From an uncultured Blautia sp. (GTDB lineage Bacteria > Bacillota > Clostridia > Lachnospirales > Lachnospiraceae), in assembly GCA_946557785.1 (NCBI GenBank), contig CAMNTH010000009.1, forward strand, positions 53,263 to 117,262: 64,000 nucleotides of DNA, given 5' to 3'. Numbering within the stretch: the stretch's first letter is position 1; the number at the start of each line of letters is the position of its first letter. Positions 33,971 through 43,222 of this stretch are shown one piece after another. The translations under genes were made by a program, and so were the position numbers. Under the pieces are notes generated by a model. It ran no database searches. It worked only from the letters and a program-made list of their open reading frames with translations, and had not been told where the DNA came from.

Positions 33971-35105
33971 TGACTTTAATGGCTTTTTTCGGACACATCT
34001 CCTGGCAGCAGAAGCAGCGGATACACTTCTTGTAATCATAAACCGGCGGCTTCCCTTTTCCATTTTTAAAGTTCACTGCTTTCCCGGGAACCGGGCAGCT
34101 TTTCACACAGATCCCGCAGCCAATGCAAAGGCTCTTATCTATATAAGGTTTTTTCTGAAAAATATTCAAAGCCTTTGCCATTCTTTCCCATAACCCCCGG
34201 CGGATCGGCCTCCTATCCACTCGAAAAGCAGTATTCCCATAAGTTTTCACTGCCTTCTCCAGGGAAATCTCTCCTTCAGGGGTAAGAAGCTGTATATCCT
34301 CTTTTCTCCAGACCCCCAGTCCCATCTTTTCTCCATGGTAATTGGTAGGAACCATCTGGGGTTTCAGATGCACCAGGGAACAGAATACACTGTCCAGTGC
34401 CACCGGATCCTTTGACAAAAGCATCACGCCCATCTTAACGGGATCTCCGGAGCCTGGCCCGTTTCCTTCCATAGCTACAATCCCGTCCATTACATAGAGG
34501 CGCGGCTTCACATACAGGTTCAGATCCACCAGCATCCTGGCAAAGCTGTCTGCACTTGGATACCTGGTATGCCCCTTTGCCTTATGAAGCCCATAGATAA
34601 ATCCGTAGCTGTTTTTCACAGCACCGGTGATGCGCTCCAGTGCATGAGTCTTCATTTTGCAAAGGGAAATCACACAGTCCGATTCTTTCAATTCCTTAGG
34701 AATAACAAACACCTTTGCCTGAATCCCCTGTGGATAAGCAACATGTACCCCTTGGGAAAAATCCACAGCCGAAATCCCCAGTTTCTCAAGAGCCGCATCC
34801 ATACCTGTGCCTTTGATCACCTTTCTGGTACTGCCTGTTCCGCAGGAATCTCCAAGAATCACATTTTTGTATCCTTCTTCCTTTAGAATCCTTCCAAATG
34901 CCCCAACAAGAGCCGGATGGGTAATCACAGCCTTTTCCACCTCTGCCCTTTTCAGAAGGTTTGGCTTTAGAAGAATCTTCTCTTCTTTCTTCACAAGAGA
35001 ATCCAGACCGCCCAGAAGCTCCAGCCCTTTTTTTAAATTTGTATATATCCGCTCTTCCTCATAAGCTTCACAGGGAAGAAGAATTACTTTACTTTTTTTA
35101 TTCAT
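33966..35105 (-). CDS. DUF362 protein with C-terminal two-cluster ferredoxin domain
   Basis: 379 residues. The N-terminal ~300 residues are DUF362 ('ILLKPNLLKRAEVEKAVITH', 'ILGDSCGTGSTRKVIKGTG', 'CKMKTHALERITGAVKNSYG'). The C terminus has two [4Fe-4S] motifs: 'CIGCGICVKSCPVPGKAVNF' and 'CIRCFCCQEMCPKKAI'. It is presumed to be a cytosolic redox protein; the partner is unknown. It follows ptsI by 15 nt as last gene of the potABCD-ptsI operon. Confidence 0.88.
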   Translation of the reverse strand: MNKKSKVILLPCEAYEEERIYTNLKKGLELLGGLDSLVKKEEKILLKPNLLKRAEVEKAVITHPALVGAFGRILKEEGYKNVILGDSCGTGSTRKVIKGTGMDAALEKLGISAVDFSQGVHVAYPQGIQAKVFVIPKELKESDCVISLCKMKTHALERITGAVKNSYGFIYGLHKAKGHTRYPSADSFARMLVDLNLYVKPRLYVMDGIVAMEGNGPGSGDPVKMGVMLLSKDPVALDSVFCSLVHLKPQMVPTNYHGEKMGLGVWRKEDIQLLTPEGEISLEKAVKTYGNTAFRVDRRPIRRGLWERMAKALNIFQKKPYIDKSLCIGCGICVKSCPVPGKAVNFKNGKGKPPVYDYKKCIRCFCCQEMCPKKAIKVK

Positions 35106-35120
35106 ATGCAGCTTCCTTTA

Positions 35121-36752
35121 CTAAGCAAAATGGCGGGTGCTTAAATCTGTCTCACGGATAGCCTTCCTGACAGGAAGAATGCAGGCAGGTACCACAGACA
35201 ACGAATCTACGCCCATCCTAAGGAAAACTTCTGTCAGCGCAGTATCCGCTGCAAGCTCACCGCAAATGCATACTTTGCAGTTCTCCTGATGTCCAGCTTC
35301 CACTACCATCCTGACCATCCGAAGAACTGCAGGATGATGGTCATTGTATTTTTTCCTTAAAAAGGGATTCTGACGATCCATAGCCAGGGTATACTGCGTC
35401 AGGTCATTTGTTCCCAGGCTTAAAAAGTCCACCCTTCTTGCCAGTTCCCTGCTCATCATTACAGCGGCGGGTGTTTCAATCATAATACCCGTGGCAATAT
35501 TCCGGAAAGGAATATTCTTCTCAGCTAAACCAGCCTTCACTTCTGAAATCAATTCCTCGATTTCATCCAGCTCCTCCTCTGAGGTAATCATGGGATACAT
35601 TATTTTCAGATTTCCAAAAGCACTTGCCCTGTAAATTGCACGAAGCTGTGCTTTGAACATATATCTGCGGTCAAGGCACAGACGGATTCCCCGATTTCCC
35701 ATAATGGGGTTCGCCTCATCCGGAATGTCCAGATAATCCGCCTTTTTATCAGCCCCAAGATCAGCTGTGCGGATCACTACAGGACGGTTTCCCATGGTTT
35801 CTGCAATTTTTTTGTATGCAAGAAAAAGCTCATTTTCCCTGGGATAATTTTCCCTTCCAAGATACTGAAACTCACTTCGCAAAAGTCCGATTCCGGACGC
35901 TCCGTAAAAGAGCACGCTGTTAAGGTCATCCATGCTCCCTGTATTTGCATAAAGCCCTATCATCCTTCCATCCAGGGTACAATCCTTCTCATTTTTCAGC
36001 TTCAAAAGCGCTTCATGTTCCTGCATATCTGATTTCTGCCGCATTTCATATTCCCTTTGCAGTTCCGCATCCGGATGAAAATATAAGGTTCCCGTATACC
36101 CGTCCAGGATGGCGTTCTCCCCATCCCATTCTGCATGGATTTCCATATCTGCAAGGGAGGGAATCCCCATAGTTTTTGCCATAATGGTAGAATGTGATAC
36201 TGCTGACCCCTGATGAGTCACTACGGCAAGCAGCATCTCCTTTCCCATTTCCATCAGCTCTGTAGGAGAAAGAGACTCTGTCACAAGGATCACCGGTTCG
36301 TCCCCCAGATCAATCCTTGGTGAAATCCCCCCAAGAGCCTCAATAAGCCGGCCTGAGATTTCCTGGATATTCTGAATACGCCTGCGGATCACCGGTTCCT
36401 CCAAATTTCGGAATGTATTGGAAAGCTCATCCCGGGTAGTCATTACCGCATAAGCCGCATTTACTTTTTCTGAAGAAATGGCACCCTCCACAGCACGCTG
36501 AAAGCTTCCCGGTTCCAAAAGCTTCGCCTGCTCCAAAAAGATTCCTGCATGGGCTTCCTGTATATTTTTATTCTGCCGGTACAGTTCCAGAAGCTGTTCC
36601 TGTACTAAAAGCCTTGCAGCAGTGAAATCCTCCTGTTCTTTTTTTATATTGCCGGTAAGATACCGCCGTATCTGATATTCGCTTCTTTGATAAAGCAGTA
36701 TTTTGCCAATTGCAATTCCGGGAAATGTGGCTGTTCCCTTATAAATCTCCAT
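35121..36752 (-). CDS. ptsI: Phosphoenolpyruvate-protein phosphotransferase (PTS enzyme I)
   Basis: 543 residues. It transfers phosphate from PEP to HPr. 'HQGSAVSHSTIMAKTMGIPS' holds the phosphorylated His187, 'GIGLLRSEFQYLGRENYP' and 'DFLSLGTNDLTQYTLAMDRQ' are the PEP-binding signature regions, and 'CGELAADTALTEVFL' carries the active-site Cys. Start has GGAGG 8 nt upstream. It lies 21 nt after potD, not beside ptsH, which is unusual. It may be the general enzyme I or a specialised paralogue; the His motif (GSAVSH instead of GGRTSH) leaves both open. Confidence 0.9.
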   Translation of the reverse strand: MEIYKGTATFPGIAIGKILLYQRSEYQIRRYLTGNIKKEQEDFTAARLLVQEQLLELYRQNKNIQEAHAGIFLEQAKLLEPGSFQRAVEGAISSEKVNAAYAVMTTRDELSNTFRNLEEPVIRRRIQNIQEISGRLIEALGGISPRIDLGDEPVILVTESLSPTELMEMGKEMLLAVVTHQGSAVSHSTIMAKTMGIPSLADMEIHAEWDGENAILDGYTGTLYFHPDAELQREYEMRQKSDMQEHEALLKLKNEKDCTLDGRMIGLYANTGSMDDLNSVLFYGASGIGLLRSEFQYLGRENYPRENELFLAYKKIAETMGNRPVVIRTADLGADKKADYLDIPDEANPIMGNRGIRLCLDRRYMFKAQLRAIYRASAFGNLKIMYPMITSEEELDEIEELISEVKAGLAEKNIPFRNIATGIMIETPAAVMMSRELARRVDFLSLGTNDLTQYTLAMDRQNPFLRKKYNDHHPAVLRMVRMVVEAGHQENCKVCICGELAADTALTEVFLRMGVDSLSVVPACILPVRKAIRETDLSTRHFA

Positions 36753-36773
36753 TTCTTCAACCTCCTGTCAGCG

Positions 36774-37802
36774 CTAATTGCAGGCAGCCCGAAATTCTGT
36801 CCAATTCTTGCTGTACTGCTCTTCTGCCTCCTGGCTTACATTTTCTACGATTTCTCCGCTCTTTACGGAATCCGGAACAACCAGTGCAGGATTTACGCTG
36901 TCATCTGCAGCCTTATTAGTGCAGTAGTAACCAATATAGTCAAAACACTGCGCCGCAATTTCCGGTCTTAAAATATAATCTACAAATGCATAGGCAGCAT
37001 CTTTATTTGGGGCATCGCCTGCAATGAACATCCCCATTACCCCAAATCCAAGCCCTTCCTTCGGATAGACCACTTCCAGATCCGGGTTTTCCGCAAGGGC
37101 AGCAGTCACCTGTGAAGTATAAAGGAAAGCCACGCTTGCCTCCCCGCTTAACAGTGCATTCTGTGTATTGTCATCCTGAATCAGGCGAATATTTGGAGCC
37201 AGCTCCAGAAGTTTTTCTCCTGTTTCCTTGATGGAGTCTATATCCTCCTCATTCATGCTCTTTCCAAGAGTCAGATTAGTGATGCCGTTGATCACACGGT
37301 AATTTGCCGTAAGGGCAATGCTTCCATTAAGTGACGGATCCCAAAGGTCTTCATATCCTGTAATCTCTATATCTACCATCTCCGGATCATAAACGATCAG
37401 GGGAATTCCTGCACCGTAGGGAACCACGTAGGCGTCTTCCGGATCATAAAACTGTCCCTGATACAAAGGATTGATATTTTCCCATCCTGTAAGCCTTTCT
37501 TTATCCAGCTTCTCAGCCAGGCCTTCCTTGATCACGTTCTCTAAAATATAATCATCTGCAATGATCACGTCATAATCCCCGCCCTTTGCCATGGACAGCT
37601 TCTCAAGCATGGTTTCATCCGTATCAAAATTGGAATACACCAGGTCAATTCCTGTTTCTTCCTGAAATCCATCCAGCACTTCCTGCGGGAACATACCTTC
37701 CCAGGTATACAATACCATTTCATCTGAATCTGCAAAAGCAGTCACCGGCATGGAAGCCATCGCCAGTGCAGCACAAAAAATACCTGCAGTTACTTTTTTC
37801 AT
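36774..37802 (-). CDS. potD: Spermidine/putrescine-binding protein
   Basis: 342 residues from ATG 37802, preceded by GGAGGAG. It captures polyamines outside the cell for PotABC. A signal peptide ('MKKVTAGIFCAALAMASMPV' then 'TAFA-D') ends in an AFA type-I cleavage site; no lipobox Cys follows. 'LYTWEGMFPQEVLDGFQEET', 'DVIIADDYILENVIKEGL' and 'ENPDLEVVYPKEGLGFGVMG' fit PotD. Gram-positive binding proteins are usually lipoproteins, so the lack of a lipobox is odd. It lies 101 nt after potC. Confidence 0.9.
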   Translation of the reverse strand: MKKVTAGIFCAALAMASMPVTAFADSDEMVLYTWEGMFPQEVLDGFQEETGIDLVYSNFDTDETMLEKLSMAKGGDYDVIIADDYILENVIKEGLAEKLDKERLTGWENINPLYQGQFYDPEDAYVVPYGAGIPLIVYDPEMVDIEITGYEDLWDPSLNGSIALTANYRVINGITNLTLGKSMNEEDIDSIKETGEKLLELAPNIRLIQDDNTQNALLSGEASVAFLYTSQVTAALAENPDLEVVYPKEGLGFGVMGMFIAGDAPNKDAAYAFVDYILRPEIAAQCFDYIGYYCTNKAADDSVNPALVVPDSVKSGEIVENVSQEAEEQYSKNWTEFRAACN

Positions 37803-37903
37803 AATGCTTCTCCTCCAATAATTATAGCTTGTCAACGGGTTACCGGTTATCCAAAGCAGCTGCTATGGACAACCTTATGGAAAACAGTATAGCTTACTTC
37901 TCT

Positions 37904-38689
37904 TCACTTGAAAAGCCGGGATTTCACTTTTCCAAAAAAAACATATAAAAAAAGGATAAAGAGGATCAATCCCAGCATAATGGTACAAAGGGCATTGATT
38001 TCCGGAGTCACGCCGGTCTTTAGCTGTGTATATACTTTAATGGGCAGCGTAGACAGCTTCGGGCCATTGACAAAAATACTGATGACCACGTCATCCATGG
38101 ACATAGCGAAAGCCAAAAGGGATCCGGAAAGAACCGCTGGCATAATGAGAGGAAGGGTAATATCCCAAAAGGCACGGAAGGAACCTGCACCCAGATCCCT
38201 GGCTGCCTCTTCCAGGGAAGGATCCATTCCCGCCAGGCGGGCTTTTACTTCCATTAAAATATAGGGAACACAGAAAACCGTATGTCCGATCAGCAATGTA
38301 AGCATTCCGAAAGGCAGACCAAGCATATAGAAAAATGCCATTAAAACCATACCCAGAATAATTTCAGGAATCATCAGCGGAAGGATTGAAATGTATTCCA
38401 GCACTCCTTTTGTTTTCCAATGAATGCGGAAAAGCCCCACAGCACCCAGGGTTCCGATCACTGCCGAGATCAGGCAGCTTAAAACCGCCAGGATCAAACT
38501 GTTGACCAAAGCCTCCTGCATGGCGCTGTTCCCAAAAAGCCTTTCATACCATTGCAGGGAAAATCCGGTAAACCTCACGGGAAGTTTGGATTCATTAAAA
38601 GAAAATACCACCACTACCCCAATAGGCAAATACATAAGAAAAAACATCAGGCCAAGATAAAACCCGGCAAACTTTCCATTCTTTTTCAT
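37904..38689 (-). CDS. potC: Spermidine/putrescine ABC transporter permease
   Basis: 262 residues from ATG 38689 ('[16 protein letters not shown]'), which overlaps the potB stop as ATGA. Six helices and the EAA loop '[20 protein letters not shown]' with 'TLPLIMPAVLSGSLLAF' are typical of PotC. 'VVVVFSFNESKLPVRFTGFS' after the first helix is also characteristic. Confidence 0.92.
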   Translation of the reverse strand: MKKNGKFAGFYLGLMFFLMYLPIGVVVVFSFNESKLPVRFTGFSLQWYERLFGNSAMQEALVNSLILAVLSCLISAVIGTLGAVGLFRIHWKTKGVLEYISILPLMIPEIILGMVLMAFFYMLGLPFGMLTLLIGHTVFCVPYILMEVKARLAGMDPSLEEAARDLGAGSFRAFWDITLPLIMPAVLSGSLLAFAMSMDDVVISIFVNGPKLSTLPIKVYTQLKTGVTPEINALCTIMLGLILFILFLYVFFGKVKSRLFK

Positions 38690-39540
38690 CCGATTCCCTC
38701 CAGTTCCCTGACATTTGTAATTCTGCGGTAAAGGATGATCATAATAGTGGTCAGAGCCATCAAAACCACTGCCAGCGCAGCAGCAAAAGGCCAATTGCCT
38801 CCCCTTGTCATCTGCTCCTGGATCAGGCTTCCCACCAGAACGATCTTATTCCCTCCAAGAATATCTGCAATAAAGAACAATCCCATAGATGGGATGAAGG
38901 TCAAGATCACCCCTGACAAAAGTCCCGGAATAGTCAGCTTAAAGGTCACTGTCCAAAACGCCTTGGTCCTGGAAGCTCCTAAATCTCTGGCAGCTTCCAC
39001 CAAAGACCAATCCAGCTTCTCCGCACTGGAATAAACAGACAGAACCATAAACGGAAGCAGCACATAAACCATGCCTATCACAATTGCCGGGTAACTATAC
39101 AAAAGCTTCAGAGGCTTCTCAATGATTCCCAGCTTTTTCAGAATAAAATTCAAAATGCCTTTGTTCTGCAGGATTATGATCCATCCATAAAGCCGTATCA
39201 AAGAATTTACCCAAAAAGGAAGCATAAGAAAAAGCATTGCTCTTTTCTTCCGGCTCTCCGACATTCTGGCCATATAATAGCCAAAAGGATAACCTGTCAT
39301 GCAGATAATAACCGTACTGGTAACAGCCAGCTTAAAAGACTGGGCAAACGTATTTAAGTATACGGTATCCAAAATCCTTTTGTAATTCTCCAGGGTAAAA
39401 TTCCAGTCCACACCATGGGTTTCATTTGGCATTGCCAGGCTTAACGCAAACATATAGAGCAGCGGACCTGCTACAAATACCAGTGTAAAAATATACAGAG
39501 GGAGTATCATCCACACAGAGCCGTTCCTTCTCCTACGCAT
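38686..39540 (-). CDS. potB: Spermidine/putrescine ABC transporter permease
   Basis: 285 residues from ATG 39540, 6 nt after GGGAGG and overlapping the potA stop by 8 nt. Six helices; EAA loop '[20 protein letters not shown]' then '[20 protein letters not shown]'. '[20 protein letters not shown]' near the N terminus fits PotB. Confidence 0.92.
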   Translation of the reverse strand: MRRRRNGSVWMILPLYIFTLVFVAGPLLYMFALSLAMPNETHGVDWNFTLENYKRILDTVYLNTFAQSFKLAVTSTVIICMTGYPFGYYMARMSESRKKRAMLFLMLPFWVNSLIRLYGWIIILQNKGILNFILKKLGIIEKPLKLLYSYPAIVIGMVYVLLPFMVLSVYSSAEKLDWSLVEAARDLGASRTKAFWTVTFKLTIPGLLSGVILTFIPSMGLFFIADILGGNKIVLVGSLIQEQMTRGGNWPFAAALAVVLMALTTIMIILYRRITNVRELEGIG

Positions 39541-40648
39541 ACGTTTCCTCCCCTGGCGCTTCTCCCTGTGCCATGTTTTCTTTGCAGTCCACAAGAACTG
39601 CAGCCTCCGGGTGGAAATTCCAGCATACTTTCTGGCCTACTGCCACATTTGAATCGATTCCGTAGCGGCTGGCAATCACTTCTTCTTCTCCGGGCAGCTT
39701 AAGAGTTACGCGAAGCTGGCCTGCAGCAAAGCTCTTTTCCTTTACAATGGCCTCCAGCCCAATACTTCCGGATTCATCCAACAGAATATTTTCACTTCGT
39801 ACTGCCAAAGTTACTTTTTCTCCCGGTGAGGGACACTTCTGCCCCATCTCCACCAGGGCGCTGCCGCAGCCAAATTCTACAAGGGCTTTTGTTCCTTCCC
39901 TATTTTCTACAGTTCCGTAAAGGATGTTGGCATTCCCCACAAAGGTAGCAACATAGCTGGTTTTGGGATGATTGTATATTTCATCCGGCGTTCCGATCTG
40001 TTCAAATCTTCCCTGATTCATTACTGCGATCCTGTCCGACATATTAATTGCTTCTTCCTGGTCATGGGTAATATAAATAAAAGTAATTCCCAGCTTTTTC
40101 TGAAGGCGTTTTAATTCCGTCTGCATGGTTCTTCTAAGCTGCAGGTCCAATGCTCCCAGCGGCTCATCCAGAAGAAGTACTTTGGGATTATTGATCAGGG
40201 CGCGCGCAATGGCTACCCTCTGCTTCTGGCCTCCGGACAGCTCAGAGGGCCTGCGCTTCTCATATCCTGGAAGCTGCACCAGCTCCAGCATTTCCGTCAC
40301 CCGCTTTTTGATCTCATTTTTCGGAACCTTCTTTAATTTTAGGCCATAGCCGATATTCTCCGCAACTGTCATATGAGGAAACAGTGCATAATTCTGAAAC
40401 ACCGTATTCACATCCCTGACTTCCGGCTCCAGCATGGTAACCTCTTTTCCTCCCAGAAACACCTGGCCCGCATCCGGTCTCTCAAGGCCTGCAATAATCC
40501 TAAGGGTCGTTGTCTTACCGCATCCTGAAGCTCCCAAAAGGGTAATGAACTCCCCTTTTCCAATGGTCAGGCTGATTCCTTTAAGGACGCCTTCCCCTTC
40601 TGTAAAACTCTTTTGAATATTTTTCAGTTCTAAACAAATCTCTGTCAT
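39533..40648 (-). CDS. potA: Spermidine/putrescine ABC transporter ATPase
   Basis: About 371 residues. Walker A '[20 protein letters not shown]', Q-loop '[20 protein letters not shown]', signature '[19 protein letters not shown]', Walker B '[16 protein letters not shown]' and '[15 protein letters not shown]' are complete, with a C-terminal TOBE domain (~residues 265-360). I chose ATG 40648 ('[15 protein letters not shown]') with AGGAG 6 nt upstream; ATG 40663 with GAGGGGG is an equal alternative. First gene of potABCD-ptsI-DUF362. Confidence 0.92.
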   Translation of the reverse strand: MTEICLELKNIQKSFTEGEGVLKGISLTIGKGEFITLLGASGCGKTTTLRIIAGLERPDAGQVFLGGKEVTMLEPEVRDVNTVFQNYALFPHMTVAENIGYGLKLKKVPKNEIKKRVTEMLELVQLPGYEKRRPSELSGGQKQRVAIARALINNPKVLLLDEPLGALDLQLRRTMQTELKRLQKKLGITFIYITHDQEEAINMSDRIAVMNQGRFEQIGTPDEIYNHPKTSYVATFVGNANILYGTVENREGTKALVEFGCGSALVEMGQKCPSPGEKVTLAVRSENILLDESGSIGLEAIVKEKSFAAGQLRVTLKLPGEEEVIASRYGIDSNVAVGQKVCWNFHPEAAVLVDCKENMAQGEAPGEETYA

Positions 40649-40710
40649 TCTCCGCTCCTGCATCACATCATCCCCCTCAAAAAGGCTGACTGTTTTCTCT
40701 ATATTGGGCA

Positions 40711-40745
40711 AAAAAGCCAAAACCCGCATGTATTCAGGTTTTGGC
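40711..40745 (-). terminator. Terminator of tRNA-Thr
   Basis: GCCAAAACC (40716-40724 complement) and GGTTTTGGC form a 9-bp stem on the minus strand followed by TTTTTT, 18 bp after the tRNA 3' end. It insulates the pot operon from tRNA transcription. Confidence 0.85.
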
Positions 40746-40762
40746 TTCCTATCTTATCAGTA

Positions 40763-40835
40763 AGCTGGAAAAGAGACTCGAACTCTCGACCCCTTCATTA
40801 CGAGTGAAGTGCTCTACCGACTGAGCTATTCCAGC
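40763..40835 (-). tRNA. tRNA-Thr, anticodon CGT
   Basis: A full cloverleaf is readable on the minus strand. Acceptor GCTGGAA/TTCCAGC, D arm GCTC...GAGC, anticodon stem CTTCA/TGAAG around loop CTCGTAA, and T arm GAGAG-TTCGAGT-CTCTT. The anticodon CGT reads ACG (Thr). CCA is not encoded. It is flanked by its own promoter and terminator. Confidence 0.95.
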
Positions 40836-40855
40836 TTGTGTTTAACACAACTGAT

Positions 40856-40883
40856 ATTATACCTCATTTTTCAAAAAAAGCAA
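40856..40883 (-). promoter_or_regulatory. Sigma-A promoter of tRNA-Thr
   Basis: TTGCTT (40878-40883), 16-bp spacer, consensus TATAAT (40856-40861) on the minus strand, about 20 bp before the tRNA 5' end. Confidence 0.7.
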
Positions 40884-40902
40884 GCATTTTTTCATCCTAT
40901 TT

Positions 40903-43035
40903 TCATGATCTTTTCCTGCTTTTTTTCATTTTTTCAGATGGGGTGCAGGAAAAAATGCATACTCCAAATGCAGGAAGCTTGACTTTGACAGAATATTTCC
41001 GTTCATCGCATTCCTGCTCCCTTGCAGTTTTTACCCTGGAATTCACGATTCCCTCTCCGCCAAAGCTCTTGTCATCGGAATTGAAAATTTCTTTATATTT
41101 GCCCCCAAAAGGCACACCAATCTGGTAATCCTCATAAGAAACCGATGAAAAGTTACATATTGCAAGAAGAGTTTCCTCTGGCTTATCCGTCCGCCTTTCA
41201 AAAGCGATTACATTTTCCTCATATTTCATAAGCTGGAGCCACTCAAATCCATCATAATCGTGATCCTTCTCAAAAAGAGCCGGGCTGTTCTTATAAAAAG
41301 CATTCAAGGCTCCCAGAAACGCTTTTAATTCCTTACTGCATTTTCTCTCCGGGGCAGACATCTTTATGCCCGGGTGAAGCATCTGATATGCATAGGCTGC
41401 CCGAAGCTGGGCAAATTTCTGCTTCTCATCTCCCGGAAGCATTTCCATAAAAGAGACAGTGTCTCCCACATCCCTGGTTCCAAGAGTCAGAACATAATGC
41501 TCACAGTATGCGTACAGCATGGAAAGAGTAAGCTCATCATGGCGGCTTCTCCGCTCCCCAGGCTCGCAGGAAAGGTATTTCAAAAATTCCCTGCTCCACT
41601 CCCCATTCCATTTATAGTCAAATCCCAAATGGTCGTTTTCCACGCTGTCCGTTAATTCCGGCCACAGACCATCCTCCTGTGCAATGAGAAGCACTCCGGG
41701 ATGCTTCTTTTTCACAATAGAATTCAAATGCTTCAAAAACTCTACGGCAGCAAGGTTTTCATTGCTCCCATATAAGTTCGGCGTCCATTGGCCCTGATTC
41801 CTTCCATAGTCCAGATACAGCATGGCATCCACATCATCCATTCGAAAACCGTCTGCATGGAAAACCTCCAGCCAGTAAAAAGCATTGGAAATAAGGAAAT
41901 CCTTCACCATAGGGCTTGCATAATTGTAAAGAAGCGTTCCCCACTTTGGATGAACGGCCTCTGAAGGATTCTGTACTTCATAAAGACATGTCCCGTCAAA
42001 AGCCTCCAACCCTGCTTCCAGACGAGGGAAATGGGCAGGGGTCCAGTCCAGAATCACGCCAATTCCTTCCCCATGAAGCCTGTCCACAAGCTCCTGAAAT
42101 TCCTGTGCTGTACCAAATCTCCCGCTTGGGGAAAAGTATGCAAACGTGGCATAGGGGCCTGCCTTTTCATCCAGGTATTCCATAACCGGATGCAGCTCTA
42201 TATGGGTGTATTCCAGTTCTTTTACAAAAGAGATCAGCTCTTCCTTCTTTTCCCATTCTCCAAGATCTGTCTCATAAATGGAAACCGGCTGCTTTTTATC
42301 TCCAAAAACACGGCGGTGTTTCATCCATTTCTCATCATGCCATACGGATTTCTCCTTAAGGGCGCTTACATCCGCCACTACGGAATGATCTCCCAAAGGC
42401 GCCCCTGAACAGGCAGCATAAGGGTCTGATTTCAGGCGGAGCTGCCCGTTTTTCACCTTTATTTCGTATTTATAAGCATCCCCTGGCTTCACCCCAGGGA
42501 TAAACAATTCAAAAATCCCGGACATGGGCATTCTATGCATCATATGGCACCGCCCGTCCCAGTGATTAAAATCCCCTACAACGCTTACGCGCATGGCATT
42601 GGGAGCCCATACGGCAAAAGCGGTTCCTTCTACTCCCCGGATGGTTACGGGATGTGCCCCAAGTTTCTCATAGGCATGGTAATAAACACCTGCACAGAAA
42701 GCTTTCTCTTCTTCCTCTGTAATCTGGCAGGGATATGCATAAGAATCATGGGTTTCAAAAACCTCCCCATGCTTTGTAATACGGAAAATGTATTGAGGTA
42801 TCCTTCTCGCTGGAATCATGGCAGCAAAATAACCAGACTCGTCTTCCATCTCCATAGGATAAGACTTATTGGCAGCCACAACCTCCGCACTTTCAGCCTC
42901 TGGAAAAAATCCCTGTACCAAGATTCCATCCGGCGTGATTCTGGGACTCATGGCATCCTTGGGAGATGCCTCTTCGCCATAAACAACGGCTTCAATTCTT
43001 GGCCAATCCATATAATCATAACATATGCTGCTCAT
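40903..43035 (-). CDS. GlgB-like GH13 alpha-glucan branching enzyme paralogue, probably impaired
   Basis: 710 residues from ATG 43035, 5 nt after AGGAGG. An N-terminal region (~1-100), a CBM48 domain ('GTAFAVWAPNAMRVSVVGDF'), a GH13 barrel and a C-terminal beta domain match GlgB. Region I 'GVILDWTPAHFPR' and nucleophile Asp400 in 'DGFRMDDVDAML' are kept. Region III reads 'IAQEDGLWPE', with Gln453 where the acid/base Glu of AEES/AEDV is expected. Region IV reads 'LTLGTRDVGD' instead of LSHDEV, replacing the conserved His-Asp by Thr-Arg. The LLFMGNEF..EW segment is also missing after 'HPGIKM'. It may be a glycogen-binding pseudoenzyme or have altered chemistry. Confidence 0.82.
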   Translation of the reverse strand: MSSICYDYMDWPRIEAVVYGEEASPKDAMSPRITPDGILVQGFFPEAESAEVVAANKSYPMEMEDESGYFAAMIPARRIPQYIFRITKHGEVFETHDSYAYPCQITEEEEKAFCAGVYYHAYEKLGAHPVTIRGVEGTAFAVWAPNAMRVSVVGDFNHWDGRCHMMHRMPMSGIFELFIPGVKPGDAYKYEIKVKNGQLRLKSDPYAACSGAPLGDHSVVADVSALKEKSVWHDEKWMKHRRVFGDKKQPVSIYETDLGEWEKKEELISFVKELEYTHIELHPVMEYLDEKAGPYATFAYFSPSGRFGTAQEFQELVDRLHGEGIGVILDWTPAHFPRLEAGLEAFDGTCLYEVQNPSEAVHPKWGTLLYNYASPMVKDFLISNAFYWLEVFHADGFRMDDVDAMLYLDYGRNQGQWTPNLYGSNENLAAVEFLKHLNSIVKKKHPGVLLIAQEDGLWPELTDSVENDHLGFDYKWNGEWSREFLKYLSCEPGERRSRHDELTLSMLYAYCEHYVLTLGTRDVGDTVSFMEMLPGDEKQKFAQLRAAYAYQMLHPGIKMSAPERKCSKELKAFLGALNAFYKNSPALFEKDHDYDGFEWLQLMKYEENVIAFERRTDKPEETLLAICNFSSVSYEDYQIGVPFGGKYKEIFNSDDKSFGGEGIVNSRVKTAREQECDERKYSVKVKLPAFGVCIFSCTPSEKMKKSRKRS

Positions 43036-43152
43036 ATTACCTCCTTCTTGCGCTTGTTTTTCACGCATCCTGGTATGCCCGGGGGCAATCCTTATCAGGT
43101 TTTATCTTTCTTATAGTTTATCATTTTTATCCATAAAAATAAAGGAATTTGT

Positions 43153-43181
43153 TTGACAAACACACCTTCCTGCGATAAATT
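43153..43181 (+). promoter_or_regulatory. Sigma-A promoter of the fructokinase gene
   Basis: Consensus TTGACA (43153-43158), 17-bp spacer, TAAATT (43176-43181), about 41 bp before the ATG. Confidence 0.75.
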
Positions 43182-43222
43182 GAATATAACACCTGTTTTA
43201 GGAACTAAAGGAGGATTATCTA

